Shown: positions 26,585 to 36,186, counted from the first letter of the stretch. The stretch is 64,000 bases of DNA from Pseudoalteromonas citrea (GCF_000238375.3 NZ_AHBZ03000027.1:744001-808000), one strand, 5' to 3'. Program-made: numbers and translations. Notes: generated by a model not told the origin, from the sequence alone.

Positions 26585-27837
26585 TGACACCCATCCAAAG
26601 TTGATTGTTTTTCATTCATTGCCTATCTTTTAGATTCAGCTCAAAATATAGGCAGCTCTCTCATGGCTACAGCACGTAAAAGACAAGTGAGTTTAACTGA
26701 TACCAAATACTACCATTGTATTTCACGGTGTGTTCGCCGTGCTTATTTGTGTGGTGAAGATAAGGTAACAGGGCAATCGTATGAACACAGAAGAGGGTGG
26801 ATAGAAGACAAACTGCTGGAACTTGCCAAAGTGTTTTGTATAGATGTGTGTGCGTATGCAGTGATGAGTAACCATACTCACACTGTACTTTATATCGATG
26901 ATATAAAAGCTAAAAGACTGAGTGATAAAGCGATTATTATCAGATGGCATAAGCTATTTAAAGGTACCATACTGTCTCACAAGTACCTTCAAGGTGAGCG
27001 GCTAGACTCAGCGCAGCAATACTTTTTAAATAAAGATATTGAACAATTTAGAGAACGTTTAGCGAGTATCAGTTGGTTTATGCGGGTACTGAATGAAAGT
27101 ATTGCCCGAAAAGCGAATAAAGAAGATAACTGTACAGGCAGATTTTGGGAAGGGCGCTTTAAATCACAAGCCTTACTCGATGAAGCGGCACTGGCAGCTT
27201 GTATGGCGTATGTCGATTTAAATCCAATCAGAGCAAAGATGGCTGACACACCCGAAACCTCAGACTACACCAGTGTAAAAACTCGTTGTGAACATGCCAA
27301 AGAAGGCAAGCAACCTAAACAATTGGCGCGTTTTGCAGGTAGCCCCAGAAAACATATGCCCAAAGGTTTGCCGTTTGAATTAAAGTCATACTTAGAACTG
27401 GTCGAGTTAACAGGTCGATGTATGCGAACAGACAAACGTGGCGCTATCAACCCTATCAATTATCCAATTTTAGACAGACTCAACATAGCCCCAGAAAACT
27501 GGTTAAAACTCACTACGCAATTTACCAAAGTATTCCACGGCGCAGTAGGGCGGCCTCAAAAGCTTGATAATTATTGTGCGAGCCTAGAAATAAAACGGCG
27601 GGCTAACTATCGACAATGCGAAAAATTGCTTGCTTAATTTTTAGACCATCAAGATAATCTTCAGAAAAACAACACACCATGGCTTGGCGGGAGAGCTGTG
27701 CCTTATTGATACGTATGAGCTCAGTTTTCTCTATTTTTGAGCTTATAGCGCATTTACTTGATTTTATTTTACTAACCAAACGATATTTCAGATTGAACGC
27801 GGCTTATTTCTTGGTATTAATTTTTGGTTGGGTGTCA
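26585..27837 (+). mobile_element. RAYT-type transposase unit with inverted ends
   Basis: Outward-facing ends TTTGGATGGGTGTCA (minus, 26585-26599) and TTTGGTTGGGTGTCA (plus, 27823-27837) agree at 14 of 15 positions and enclose the HUH transposase gene. The right end is the first of seven tandem copies. RAYT genes are normally single-copy and flanked by inverted REP sequences; whether these ends behave as REPs is inference. Confidence 0.55.
26663..27637 (+). CDS. REP-associated tyrosine transposase (Y1/HUH family)
   Basis: 324 residues. The HUH metal motif is in YAVMSNHTHTVLYID, and the conserved region LAACMAYVDLNPIRAKM holds the Tyr/Asn-Pro block typical of TnpA_REP (RAYT) proteins; GRFWEGRFKSQALLDEAAL is also family-typical. 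The C-terminal ~100 residues are longer than in short IS200 enzymes, as usual for RAYTs. Such enzymes cut single-stranded hairpin DNA and help spread REP sequences. The frame is intact, so it may be active. Confidence 0.88.
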   Translation: MATARKRQVSLTDTKYYHCISRCVRRAYLCGEDKVTGQSYEHRRGWIEDKLLELAKVFCIDVCAYAVMSNHTHTVLYIDDIKAKRLSDKAIIIRWHKLFKGTILSHKYLQGERLDSAQQYFLNKDIEQFRERLASISWFMRVLNESIARKANKEDNCTGRFWEGRFKSQALLDEAALAACMAYVDLNPIRAKMADTPETSDYTSVKTRCEHAKEGKQPKQLARFAGSPRKHMPKGLPFELKSYLELVELTGRCMRTDKRGAINPINYPILDRLNIAPENWLKLTTQFTKVFHGAVGRPQKLDNYCASLEIKRRANYRQCEKLLA

Positions 27838-28366
27838 TCTTAATCTCTTACTGCTGCTAACCAAACGATATTTCAGATTGAACGCGGCTTATTTCTTGGT
27901 ATTAATTTTTGGTTGGGTGTCATCTTAATCTCTTACTGCTGCTAACCAAACGATATTTCAGATTGAACGCGGCTTATTTCTTGGTATTAATTTTTGGTTG
28001 GGTGTCATCTTAATCTCTTACTGCTGCTAACCAAACGATATTTCAGATTGAACGCGGCTTATTTCTTGGTATTAATTTTTGGTTGGGTGTCATCTTAATC
28101 TCTTACTGCTGCTAACCAAACGATATTTCAGATTGAACGCGGCTTATTTCTTGGTATTAATTTTTGGTTGGGTGTCATCTTAATCTCTTACTGCTGCTAA
28201 CCAAACGATATTTCAGATTGAACGCGGCTTATTTCTTGGTATTAATTTTTGGTTGGGTGTCATCTTAATCTCTTACTGCTGCTAACCAAACGATATTTCA
28301 GATTGAACGCGGCTTATTTCTTGGTATTAATTTTTGGTTGGGTGTCATCTTAATCTCTTACTGCTG
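27772..28366. repeat. Seven perfect 85-bp tandem repeats (RAYT right end)
   Basis: 595 bp = 7 x 85 bp. The marker CGATATTTCA recurs at 27781, 27866, 27951, 28036, 28121, 28206 and 28291, and I found no difference between units by eye. Each unit contains one RAYT-type end (TTTGGTTGGGTGTCA) and AACCAAA, its partial inverse. There are no unique spacers, so this is not a CRISPR array. The last unit cuts into the tyrosine recombinase gene. Confidence 0.95.
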
Positions 28367-29011
28367 CAAACCAATACTGTGTGACTGCTTCCTTAATGAC
28401 TTTCTAAAGCTCGATGGCGACATCGGTTTGTCCATAAGCCATCGAGAATAGAACATCCAGCCTGATGGACGGTACACTCTCCAGTAGCAACGTAACTGCT
28501 TCAATACACTCTCTGACACAACAACGTAACGTGATTTATCTCCTTTACCCTGCTCAATTAAAATGGTTTTTCGTTTACCGTCTATGTCTGTAACTTTAAT
28601 GCGTAATAGCTCACCAATACGTAAACCACAGCCATAACACACGATAATTAGCGTCTTTAATCGCATATCTGTGCAGCTTGCTATCAGCCGTTGTATGTCG
28701 CTACGAGATAAATAAATGGGTGCTCGAGACTTCGCTTTTGGTAAGGTAATATCTAAGTTCAATGGCCGATGTAAAATGTGCTTAAACAAGAACCAAATAC
28801 TGTTTATCTGTAACTTTTGGCTTGCCCGAGAAAGCTTGCGGATCGCCGGATCTTGAAAGAATGAATTCAACTCTTCATCTGTAATTAAATCCAACGATTT
28901 ATTAAAGTAATTTCTGAGTTTAAGTAAGTGCGCGCAATAGCTTTTACTTGTTCTTTGTGAATAACCTCGATAGGTTATTTCTGCCTTGACCTGTTCAATG
29001 AGTGTATGCAT
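28358..29011 (-). pseudogene. Tyrosine recombinase (IS91-associated type), 3' truncated
   Basis: 217 residues. The N-terminal SAM-like core-binding domain (SQRTSKSYCAHLLKLRNYF) and the start of the catalytic domain with the box I Arg (CGLRIGELLRIKVTDID) are present. The frame then runs into the 85-bp repeat array and stops after SIGLQQ, so the box II His-x-x-Arg and the catalytic Tyr are missing. It cannot be catalytic. It resembles integrases that accompany IS91-like transposases; no such transposase remains. It lacks the extra motif of integron integrases, so it is not IntI. Confidence 0.82.
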
Positions 29012-29107
29012 TTTTGACCTCTAAGTTGTGAAATAACTCAGAGAAAGTGTGGCTCAAATGCTGAGAATAGGATCTCCGCGTAGCGGCTTAGTTCAACAAT
29101 TTAATAT

Positions 29108-29122
29108 CGACCCATTGGGTCG
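29108..29122. repeat. 15-bp palindrome CGACCCA-T-TGGGTCG
   Basis: Perfect 7-bp arms around one base, followed by TTTTT. A twin with central A lies at 29237-29251, 129 bp away. Located upstream of the truncated recombinase start. It may be a dimeric repressor site or part of a mobile-element end. Confidence 0.5.
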
Positions 29123-29232
29123 TTTTTCTACCGAGCCACGGGTCATTTTTATCATTGTACCAGTTCTACCACACTAACTAACTTGTTGCTAAAGATATAT
29201 TTTTAATCATTGTAGATATTATGGAAAGGATA

Positions 29233-29255
29233 AAAACGACCCAATGGGTCGTTTT
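29233..29255. repeat. 23-bp palindrome around CGACCCA-A-TGGGTCG
   Basis: Arms of 11 bp (AAAACGACCCA / TGGGTCGTTTT) around a single A. It is the longer twin of the palindrome at 29108-29122. As RNA the central loop would be too small for a perfect hairpin, which favours a DNA-binding site over a terminator. Confidence 0.5.
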
Positions 29256-29406
29256 ATTGACTATAGAAGAAACACAAAGCAACTGGGCATAAGATCAGTG
29301 TTTTAAAAATAACTTTCTAATGCCCGCTATTTTTTGAGGCATTCGACTAAACACGTTTTGGGGCAGAAACGAGTTACGCATTAACGTTCGCTTTTGGCAC
29401 ATACAC

Positions 29407-29450
29407 AACTGTCAGATTTGATTGAATCCTGTTAATCGAATCTGACAGTT
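29407..29450. terminator. 17-bp stem hairpin beside the ISNCY left end
   Basis: Arms aactgtcagatttgatt and aatcgaatctgacagtt pair at 16 of 17 positions around a 10-nt loop. It lies just outside the left end of the ISNCY element. No T-run follows immediately; it may be a terminator or a transposon-related hairpin. Confidence 0.45.
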
Positions 29451-29461
29451 CAAATTAAGAC

Positions 29462-31244
29462 TTATTCAGCCGAATAGGTGTTAACACCAAGCGACTTTGT
29501 CGCATCTTAATTACCAGGCGATTCTGTCGTAGTCGCTAATTACCAAGGGAAATTGACGGTCACTTTTTTACGTGTTTGTTAGTGTTTTATTTTTAAGCAC
29601 TAGAGGCATGTTGAGGATGATTGTGATGGATTCTAAAGCTCAACTCACCGTTGATATTATTGCTAAAGTTATTGAAGGTCGAATAACAATTGCTAATGCT
29701 GCCAAACTGCTCAGTAAGTCTCGGCGAACCATTGAACGTTATATTAAACGATATAAACAAGTCGGTATTCAGTTTGCTATTCATGCTAATCGTGGCAGGT
29801 CGCCATCAAATAAAACGCCCACCTCGATTAAAGAAACGGTGCAAGCCTTAATCAAAGGCAAGTATTTTGATTTGAACTTGCTACATCTTGCCGAACAGCT
29901 AGAGGTTAACGAACGCATTGTTGTGAAGCGCGAAACGCTACGTGGTTGGGCGCATGATATACACCATGTAAAGCGGGCTAAACGTAGGCGCGGTAAAGCT
30001 CGAAAACGCAGAGAGCGTATGGAAGCAGCAGGCTTAATGATGCAGATGGATGGTAGCCCGCATCGTTGGTTTGGTGATAAAAAACACTGCTTAATTGCCA
30101 TGATTGATGATGCCACTAGTGAAGTACATGCAGAGTTCTTTCCGTCTGAAACCACCGTTGGTTGCTTGAAGGTCATGCGAGATTGCATTGAAACTAAGGG
30201 GCTATTTAAAACACTTTACGTGGATAGAGCGGGTATCTTCGGCGGCCCTAAGCGCTGTAATTTCTCACAAATGCAGCGGGCCTGTGAGGAACTAGGTATT
30301 GAGATTATCTTCGCTAATTCACCGCAAGGAAAAGGCCGTATTGAACGTGCCTTCGATACCTTCCAAGACCGTTTGGTGCCTGAACTAAGGCTAAATAATA
30401 TCAAAGATATAACAAGTGCCAACGCTTACCTTAAGCATGTATTTATCCCGCAATTCTGGCAACCTCGAATTCAAGTAAAATCAAAACATCAAGCATCAGA
30501 ATTCACACCACTAACAAAACACATCAACCTTGATGATATTTGCGTGATTAAAGATCACCGCAAAATCAGAAACGACCACACATTTAGTTATGGTAGCAAG
30601 TTATACTTGATCGATTCACCGCTAAAGCATTCAATTGCCAACCAAAAAATTGAAATCAGAAATTCCAACAAGAAAGGCTTTACTGCTCACTTCGCTGGAC
30701 GCAAGCTCAAGATCTCAGAGGTCAATGAGCCGAGTAAGCTTGCCGCAGAAGACTTAGCAGTGCAGAAGAAGTTAGAGGTAATGGCCTTGGTTGAGAAGCT
30801 TGGGAATGTCAGCGAAGCATCACGCCAAAGTGGCATATCCCGAGACACTATTTATCGTCACCTAAAGCTGCTTAAACAAGGAGGTGCTGATGCATTAAAA
30901 CGGCAAGAAACGCCGAATATACGGCATAAAAACTGTGTTGATATGGCAATCGAAGAAGCGGTTGTTCAGTTCTCAATCGAACATCCTCACCTTGGTCAGC
31001 AAAAAGTCGCCATGAAGCTGACAGAAGCGCTTGCCATTGATATTAGCCCAAATGGGGTACGCAGTGTATGGTTAAGAAACAATATGAATACCACTGCGTT
31101 GAGAGTTGAAAAATCACAAGCTCTGCAAAAGTCAGCATAAACAATAGCCAGTTTAGCAACTGGCTGATATGCTACTTACGACAAAGTCGCTCGGTAATTA
31201 GACCGACAGTTTCCCTTGGTAATCACACTTATTCAGCCGAATAG
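29462..31244 (+). mobile_element. ISNCY-type insertion sequence, complete
   Basis: Terminal inverted repeats of about 30 bp: left 29462-29491 (ttattcagccgaatagg...) and right 31215-31244 (inverted), 23 of 30 matching. Inside are subterminal repeats: taattaccnngcgaytntgtcg-like units near 29484-29530 on the left and once, inverted, near 31175-31197 on the right, plus ATTACCAAGGGAAA at 29539-29552 and inverted at 31210-31223. These are likely transposase-binding sites. A target duplication could not be identified. Confidence 0.7.
29626..31140 (+). CDS. ISNCY-family DDE transposase with extra C-terminal HTH
   Basis: About 504 residues from the ATG at 29626, which has GAGG 9 nt upstream; in-frame GTG/ATG starts from 29572 are alternatives. 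Domain order: N-terminal HTH (AAKLLSKSRRTIERYIKRYK), basic linker, integrase-type catalytic core with D in MQMDGSPHRWFG, D in YVDRAGIFGG and E in GKGRIERAFDTF, beta domain, then a second HTH (NVSEASRQSGISRDTIYRHL) followed by PHLGQQKVAMKL and ISPNGVRSVWLR. That last block resembles the N-terminus of IS481-type transposases and is unusual at a C-terminus. Confidence 0.82.
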   Translation: MDSKAQLTVDIIAKVIEGRITIANAAKLLSKSRRTIERYIKRYKQVGIQFAIHANRGRSPSNKTPTSIKETVQALIKGKYFDLNLLHLAEQLEVNERIVVKRETLRGWAHDIHHVKRAKRRRGKARKRRERMEAAGLMMQMDGSPHRWFGDKKHCLIAMIDDATSEVHAEFFPSETTVGCLKVMRDCIETKGLFKTLYVDRAGIFGGPKRCNFSQMQRACEELGIEIIFANSPQGKGRIERAFDTFQDRLVPELRLNNIKDITSANAYLKHVFIPQFWQPRIQVKSKHQASEFTPLTKHINLDDICVIKDHRKIRNDHTFSYGSKLYLIDSPLKHSIANQKIEIRNSNKKGFTAHFAGRKLKISEVNEPSKLAAEDLAVQKKLEVMALVEKLGNVSEASRQSGISRDTIYRHLKLLKQGGADALKRQETPNIRHKNCVDMAIEEAVVQFSIEHPHLGQQKVAMKLTEALAIDISPNGVRSVWLRNNMNTTALRVEKSQALQKSA

Positions 31245-31341
31245 TCTCTTTTTTAATCATGAGCGTTTTTCCCCGTGATTTCTGCTCAATCTGGCTTTTA
31301 CTTTTTCATCAGCACAGTACAATGTCGGCATTTAAGATGAT

Positions 31342-32310
31342 GTGTATAACAATATGACTCCCTCTGCTTTAGTTACGCTTGACCAACATGTTCGCCAAAT
31401 CGATAGTTTTGGAGATGAAGTTTTTCGTTTATTTCATGGTCGAGGGCAATGCTTTGAAGGGTTGGAGCAGATCACCATTGATTGGTTAAATGGGCAGATT
31501 TTAATTTCTTTGTTCAAAGAACATTCCGAAGATTTTCTATCAGCATTAACTTTACACGTTGAGCAGTGGCTTCAATTAGAAATATGGCAAAATAATGTGC
31601 ATAGTGTGTTACTGCATCACCGAAGTAGAGCGGGCGCACCAATGGATGTGTTATTTGGTACGCTTGCGCATACTCAAGTTGTGACTGAAAATGGCTTAAA
31701 GTTTCTATTGGATTTAGGCCAAAAGCAAAATAATGGCTTGTTTCTCGATATGAAAAATGGTCGAAAATGGGTTATGGAACATGCGCAGCAAAAAAATGTG
31801 TTGAACTTATTTGCGTATACTTGTGGCTTTTCGGTAGCGGCCATTGCGGGTGGCGCATCTCAAGTTGTTAATTTAGATATGGCAAAAGCGGCTTTAAGTA
31901 AAGGCAGAGAGAACCACCGCCTTAATGAGCATGATACCAACAAGGTTAAGTTTTTGGGTCATGACTTGTTTAAATCATGGGGTAAGTTACGTAAATTTGG
32001 ACCCTATGACTTAGTCATTATTGACCCGCCAACCTTTCAAAAAGGCAGTTTTGCTTTAACGAAAGATTATAAGAAAATATTACGCCGGCTACCTGAATTA
32101 CTCAACGATGACGCACACGTACTCGCCTGTGTAAATGACCCCAGCTTGGAGTCAAAGTTTTTAATTGATGAAATGCAAGCGCAAGCACCAGATGTGCAAT
32201 TTATTGAGCGTTTGAAAAATCCTTCTGCATTCGTAGATATAAATCCTGAGGGGGGGCTAAAAAGCTTGTTATTTTCTTATTCACAAGGTGATGGTAGCAT
32301 CACGAGTTAA
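31342..32310 (+). CDS. Class I SAM-dependent RNA methyltransferase-like protein
   Basis: 322 residues (GTG start; the ATG at 31354 is possible). The C-terminal Rossmann methyltransferase has motif I (NVLNLFAYTCGFSVAAIAGG), the Asp of motif II (VVNLDMAKAAL) and the catalytic-type DPP motif (LVIIDPPTFQKG), the layout of Methyltrans_SAM/RlmI-RlmK-like enzymes that make 5-methylcytosine or N-methyl guanosine in rRNA. The N-terminal ~100 residues are not PUA-like. Target unknown. It is the first chromosomal gene right of the mobile island. Confidence 0.8.
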   Translation: MYNNMTPSALVTLDQHVRQIDSFGDEVFRLFHGRGQCFEGLEQITIDWLNGQILISLFKEHSEDFLSALTLHVEQWLQLEIWQNNVHSVLLHHRSRAGAPMDVLFGTLAHTQVVTENGLKFLLDLGQKQNNGLFLDMKNGRKWVMEHAQQKNVLNLFAYTCGFSVAAIAGGASQVVNLDMAKAALSKGRENHRLNEHDTNKVKFLGHDLFKSWGKLRKFGPYDLVIIDPPTFQKGSFALTKDYKKILRRLPELLNDDAHVLACVNDPSLESKFLIDEMQAQAPDVQFIERLKNPSAFVDINPEGGLKSLLFSYSQGDGSITS

Positions 32311-32319
32311 AGAATATGA

Positions 32320-32346
32320 TTAAGGGGTTTATGAGCAGCCCCTTAA
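32320..32346 (+). terminator. Hairpin terminator after the methyltransferase gene
   Basis: TTAAGGGG and CCCCTTAA form a perfect 8-bp stem with an 11-nt loop 9 nt after the stop codon. The stem is strong, but no long T-run follows. Confidence 0.5.
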
Positions 32347-32730
32347 CTAATTTGCAGTTCACTTTAACTGATGCACTTTGACATTGAAGTAATATAAAAA
32401 GGTTCTTTGTAATTGTCGGTTACATACGCTTCCTCTACCCTAACGACTACCCCAACCCTTATACAACTTTGAATTAGTTCTTGTACTTTGCAGCACACCA
32501 ATCATGCCTTTTTAGTCGATGTATCGCCTTATCAAGTCGTGACAGGGCAATGATTAGAGGCCATGATGAGTTCAAGTTAAAAAGTTAATGACTTTGTATT
32601 GGAAATGTTCAGCTTGTTAGGTTGTAAATTGATCGATTTCTTCTAAAGTGTAATAACAACCATGTTAGTACGTAGTTTGCATGGCTTATTCAATGTTAAC
32701 AAGGACGCTCAGGCGTATTGAAGGAGCATT
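32347..32730. other. Gene-free stretch upstream of the hybrid kinase
   Basis: I see no coding region, RNA gene or repeat here. The hybrid kinase promoter is expected in its right part; a ribosome-binding site (GGAG) lies 6 nt before the ATG at 32731. Confidence 0.5.
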
Positions 32731-35700
32731 ATGCATAAGACCTTAACGCTGCTTGCTAGACAGTTATCAGTTCCTTTTATCTTGGTTGTACTTGCGGTTG
32801 CGTTGATCTCATCGCTGTTTTTCTTTGAACAAAAAATTCAACGTGAAGCGCAAGAGAGCGTTAATGACGCTTTATCTGAATTGCTAGTGAGTAAAAAACA
32901 GTATTTATCAGAATATATTAAGAGTCACAGTGATTTTCTATATTTTTTACTAGAAACACCGCCGATACAGGGGGTTTCTAGTGCGCAACTTAATAGCAAA
33001 ATAGAGCCAATTGATGACTCCTCGCTAGCATTATGGAAAACGCGACTGAGTACAACATTTCAATCAATGATGCATACTTATACTGATATCCGCCAGCTTC
33101 GACTTATTGACGGTGTCAGTGGCGATGAATTAGTGCGAGTTGATCGTTTTGGTGGCGTTGTAAAAGTGCAGCCCGCAGCTAAATTACAAAACAAAGCAAG
33201 TAAGGAATACTTTTTAGAGACTCTGAAGCTAACAGAGAGGGGTTTATATGTATCTCAAATTGACTTAAATAAAGAAAGAGGTGCAATTGTATACCCTATT
33301 GAGCCGACTCTGCGCTTTGCTCTGCCAGTATATAATGACAATAATGTTTTATTTTCAGTTTTAGTGTTGAATATTAATGCGGAAGTACTGTTAACGAATT
33401 TGTATAGTGATATAGATCCCGCATTGCATTTGCTGCTTTTGAATCAAAGTGGGCACTTTATTTACCATTCAAATGCCACAATGCGTTTTAGTAAAGATCT
33501 CAACCCCGATATGACCTGGCAAGCGCTGTATTCGCAAGCTCCTTGGTTTGTAAGAGGGTTAAGCTTGATGACTTTGACTAAAGATGTTCAGCAGCAGTTT
33601 ATTGTAAAAGAAGATTTTTTAAGAACTTCATCAAGTGCACAGTATGGGTTAATAAAAATAGCGACAGCAATACCGGTGGCTCAATATACCGAGATTTTGT
33701 TCGAGAAGCGTGTGAGTACTTATGGCTTACTGTTTGTTTTTAGCATTATATTTATTACTGTTCTGGTAATAATCTGGTTTTATTTCAAAAACTCCCAAAA
33801 ACTTATTGCCACTCAGTCTGAGTTTGCTGACATTATTGATGGTGCTGCAGGTGGGATAATTGGTTTTAATACAAAGTTACAAATAACAAGTTTTAATCGT
33901 GCTGCTCAAAATTTTTTTCCTGAGTTAAAACGTAATATTGGTTTGGGTTACCATGCGCTAGAGCACTATATGTCGGACAACTATTTTACGGACACTTTAG
34001 AGTTGGTAAGTCAAAACCAGACCGTTAAGCCTCTTGAAATTAGTCTGCAGCAAGGTGATGAACGCGCCATTGCTTTGGAGCTAACCGTATCGCCAATACG
34101 TGGAACGGATACCGGCTCACAAGGGTTTGCTTTATTTGTCACAGATATTACTGCACAAAATACAGCAAAAGAAAAAATCAAACATAACAATGCACACTTA
34201 GAGCAACAAGTTGCCGAACGTACTGCCGAATTGGAAAGTGCTAAAAAGCGAGCAGAGGAAGCGTCGAATATTAAGAGTTCTTTTATTTCTAGTATTAGTC
34301 ATGAGATGCGCACACCATTAAACGGAATATTAGGTACGTTGAATCTTGTGAGTAGAGAGACTGTGACAAAACAGCAACAAAACTACTTGGAAATGATGAA
34401 AACCAGTGCACAAACATTAACGAGTTTAATTAATGATATTCTAGATTTATCAAAAATTGAAGCCGGAAAATTGGAGTTAGATTGTGAGTTGTTTGATCCG
34501 ATCACGTTATTGGAACATGTGACCTCATCTATAGGCGTTAAAGCCCATGAAAAGCACTTGGATTATCAGCTTGATGCATTGGAAGTTGACTATTTGGGAC
34601 TGTTTGGTGACTCAAGTCGACTCAAGCAGGTTTTATACAATTTACTCAGTAATGCGATTAAGTTCACTGATAAAGGTGGTGTGTATGTAGTCGCAAAAAC
34701 CGTGACAGATAATGATCGCATTTGGTTAGAAGTCAGTGTCCGTGATACCGGTGTGGGTATTTCAAAAAATAATTATGACAAGTTATTTCAAGCATTTTCA
34801 CAAGAATCAGCCTCTGTGACGAGTCAATATGGCGGGACTGGACTTGGTTTATCTATTTGCAAGCAACTATGTAAACTTATGGGGGGAGATATTTCATTTT
34901 CATCTGTTAAAAGTCGAGGAAGTGAATTTACCTTACGGTTACCTTACCCTGTGAGCAGTGCTAAGCCGCTTCATGTAATGCCTGTATTATCGGGTTCAAA
35001 ACTATATATTGAAAGTCCATCGAGTGAGTTTTTTCAGTTTCTTGAAAAATTGATTGTACGCTTTTCAGGTGAGCTAACAACCAAAGAAGAGGCTAAATAT
35101 TGGTTAATCGATTCTCAGAGCAGCCATTTAAACCTGCATTTGCAGCATGATGAAGCAAAATTAAGGTGCTGCGTTTTTTATGATGCTTTACATTGTCAAT
35201 TGCCTGAGAATATTCTATGTAGTATTGCTAAACCAATACGCTACCTTGATGTACTTGCCCTTATCAACCAAGAACAAACCCATATTATGTTTGACTTCAT
35301 AGAATATAGTCCACCGTTTGGACAAGCGTCTGAGCTATATAAATCTTTGGCTGGAAGTATCGTAATGGTGGTTGATGACAATCAAATAAACCTTGAGGTT
35401 GCGAAGGGAATGCTTAGCGCTCAGGGTGTAGATGTACTCACTGCAAAGTCGGGGATAGATTTACTAGAGAAGCTTAATATTGCTGCTGAGCAATCTTTAG
35501 ATATTATGGCAATTTTAATGGATTGTAATATGCCTTTGATGGACGGTTATGAAGCGACTGAGTCTGTTCGCTCAGGGAAAGGGACTGACCAATACGCTGA
35601 AATTCCGATTATAGCGATGACGGCAGGGACCATGTCGGGAGAAAGAGAGCGCTGTTTTGCAATTGGTATGAATGATTATATTACCAAACCTGTAAACCCA

Positions 35701-36147
35701 GACCGCTTGTTTGAGATATTAGTAAACTACAGTCAAGGTGCTGAACTTGACTCTTCAAAGTCAGACTATGTTTCCATTTCAGATGTGCTTGAAGAAAAAA
35801 GCTCATTTAACGTAGATGATGCGCTAGATCGTATGCAAGGAGACCGAGCCTTATATGCGATGATTTGTGAGTTATTTGTCGCTGACGCACCGAGTAAGTT
35901 TAATGATTTAAGTGCGTCTATTGAAGCATGCGCCCATGATAGAGTAAAACAAGTTGCCCATGCTATTCGTGGCCAAGCTGGTGATATTGGAGCTGATAAT
36001 CTGTATTTATTAGCGACTGAATTGGAGGAGTGTGCTGCAGCGCAACAAGGTTCAGCACGATATACCCCTCTTTATAAAAAAATGGAAAAAGAACTTATTT
36101 TTGTTAATCAAGGCATTAAAAGTATGCAGCATGTACAAGCAAGTTAG
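32731..36147 (+). CDS. Hybrid sensor histidine kinase (dCache-PAS-HisKA-HATPase-REC-HPt)
   Basis: 1138 residues. Membrane helix near 12-32, a large extracytoplasmic dCache-like sensor (about 50-325), second helix (TYGLLFVFSIIFITVLVIIWF near 335-355), PAS domain (about 375-480), coiled coil, H-box ISHEMRTPLNGIL (His near 524), ATPase domain (NLLSNAIKFTD, GGTGLGLSI), receiver (MVVDDNQINLEVA, phospho-Asp in MDCNMPLMDG, Lys in YITKPVNP) and a C-terminal HPt domain (VAHAIRGQAGDIGAD with the phospho-His). The architecture is BarA/TorS-like with an internal four-step phosphorelay. The cognate output regulator is not adjacent. Confidence 0.9.
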   Translation: MHKTLTLLARQLSVPFILVVLAVALISSLFFFEQKIQREAQESVNDALSELLVSKKQYLSEYIKSHSDFLYFLLETPPIQGVSSAQLNSKIEPIDDSSLALWKTRLSTTFQSMMHTYTDIRQLRLIDGVSGDELVRVDRFGGVVKVQPAAKLQNKASKEYFLETLKLTERGLYVSQIDLNKERGAIVYPIEPTLRFALPVYNDNNVLFSVLVLNINAEVLLTNLYSDIDPALHLLLLNQSGHFIYHSNATMRFSKDLNPDMTWQALYSQAPWFVRGLSLMTLTKDVQQQFIVKEDFLRTSSSAQYGLIKIATAIPVAQYTEILFEKRVSTYGLLFVFSIIFITVLVIIWFYFKNSQKLIATQSEFADIIDGAAGGIIGFNTKLQITSFNRAAQNFFPELKRNIGLGYHALEHYMSDNYFTDTLELVSQNQTVKPLEISLQQGDERAIALELTVSPIRGTDTGSQGFALFVTDITAQNTAKEKIKHNNAHLEQQVAERTAELESAKKRAEEASNIKSSFISSISHEMRTPLNGILGTLNLVSRETVTKQQQNYLEMMKTSAQTLTSLINDILDLSKIEAGKLELDCELFDPITLLEHVTSSIGVKAHEKHLDYQLDALEVDYLGLFGDSSRLKQVLYNLLSNAIKFTDKGGVYVVAKTVTDNDRIWLEVSVRDTGVGISKNNYDKLFQAFSQESASVTSQYGGTGLGLSICKQLCKLMGGDISFSSVKSRGSEFTLRLPYPVSSAKPLHVMPVLSGSKLYIESPSSEFFQFLEKLIVRFSGELTTKEEAKYWLIDSQSSHLNLHLQHDEAKLRCCVFYDALHCQLPENILCSIAKPIRYLDVLALINQEQTHIMFDFIEYSPPFGQASELYKSLAGSIVMVVDDNQINLEVAKGMLSAQGVDVLTAKSGIDLLEKLNIAAEQSLDIMAILMDCNMPLMDGYEATESVRSGKGTDQYAEIPIIAMTAGTMSGERERCFAIGMNDYITKPVNPDRLFEILVNYSQGAELDSSKSDYVSISDVLEEKSSFNVDDALDRMQGDRALYAMICELFVADAPSKFNDLSASIEACAHDRVKQVAHAIRGQAGDIGADNLYLLATELEECAAAQQGSARYTPLYKKMEKELIFVNQGIKSMQHVQAS

Positions 36148-36186
36148 GTTTAACGCGTTTGCTGTCTTGTGTATTGAAACGTCCCC

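Noticed and set aside
27772-28366. Possible CRISPR array
   Set aside because: The 85-bp units are contiguous and identical, with no unique spacers and no cas genes nearby.
28358-29011. Integron integrase driving the cassettes
   Set aside because: It lacks the catalytic C-terminus and no IntI-specific insertion is seen; it looks like an IS91-associated recombinase.
29539-31223. Shorter ISNCY boundaries at ATTACCAAGGGAAA
   Set aside because: The longer 30-bp inverted ends further out also align, and the relic keeps the outer right-end sequence, so the inner repeats are better read as subterminal sites.
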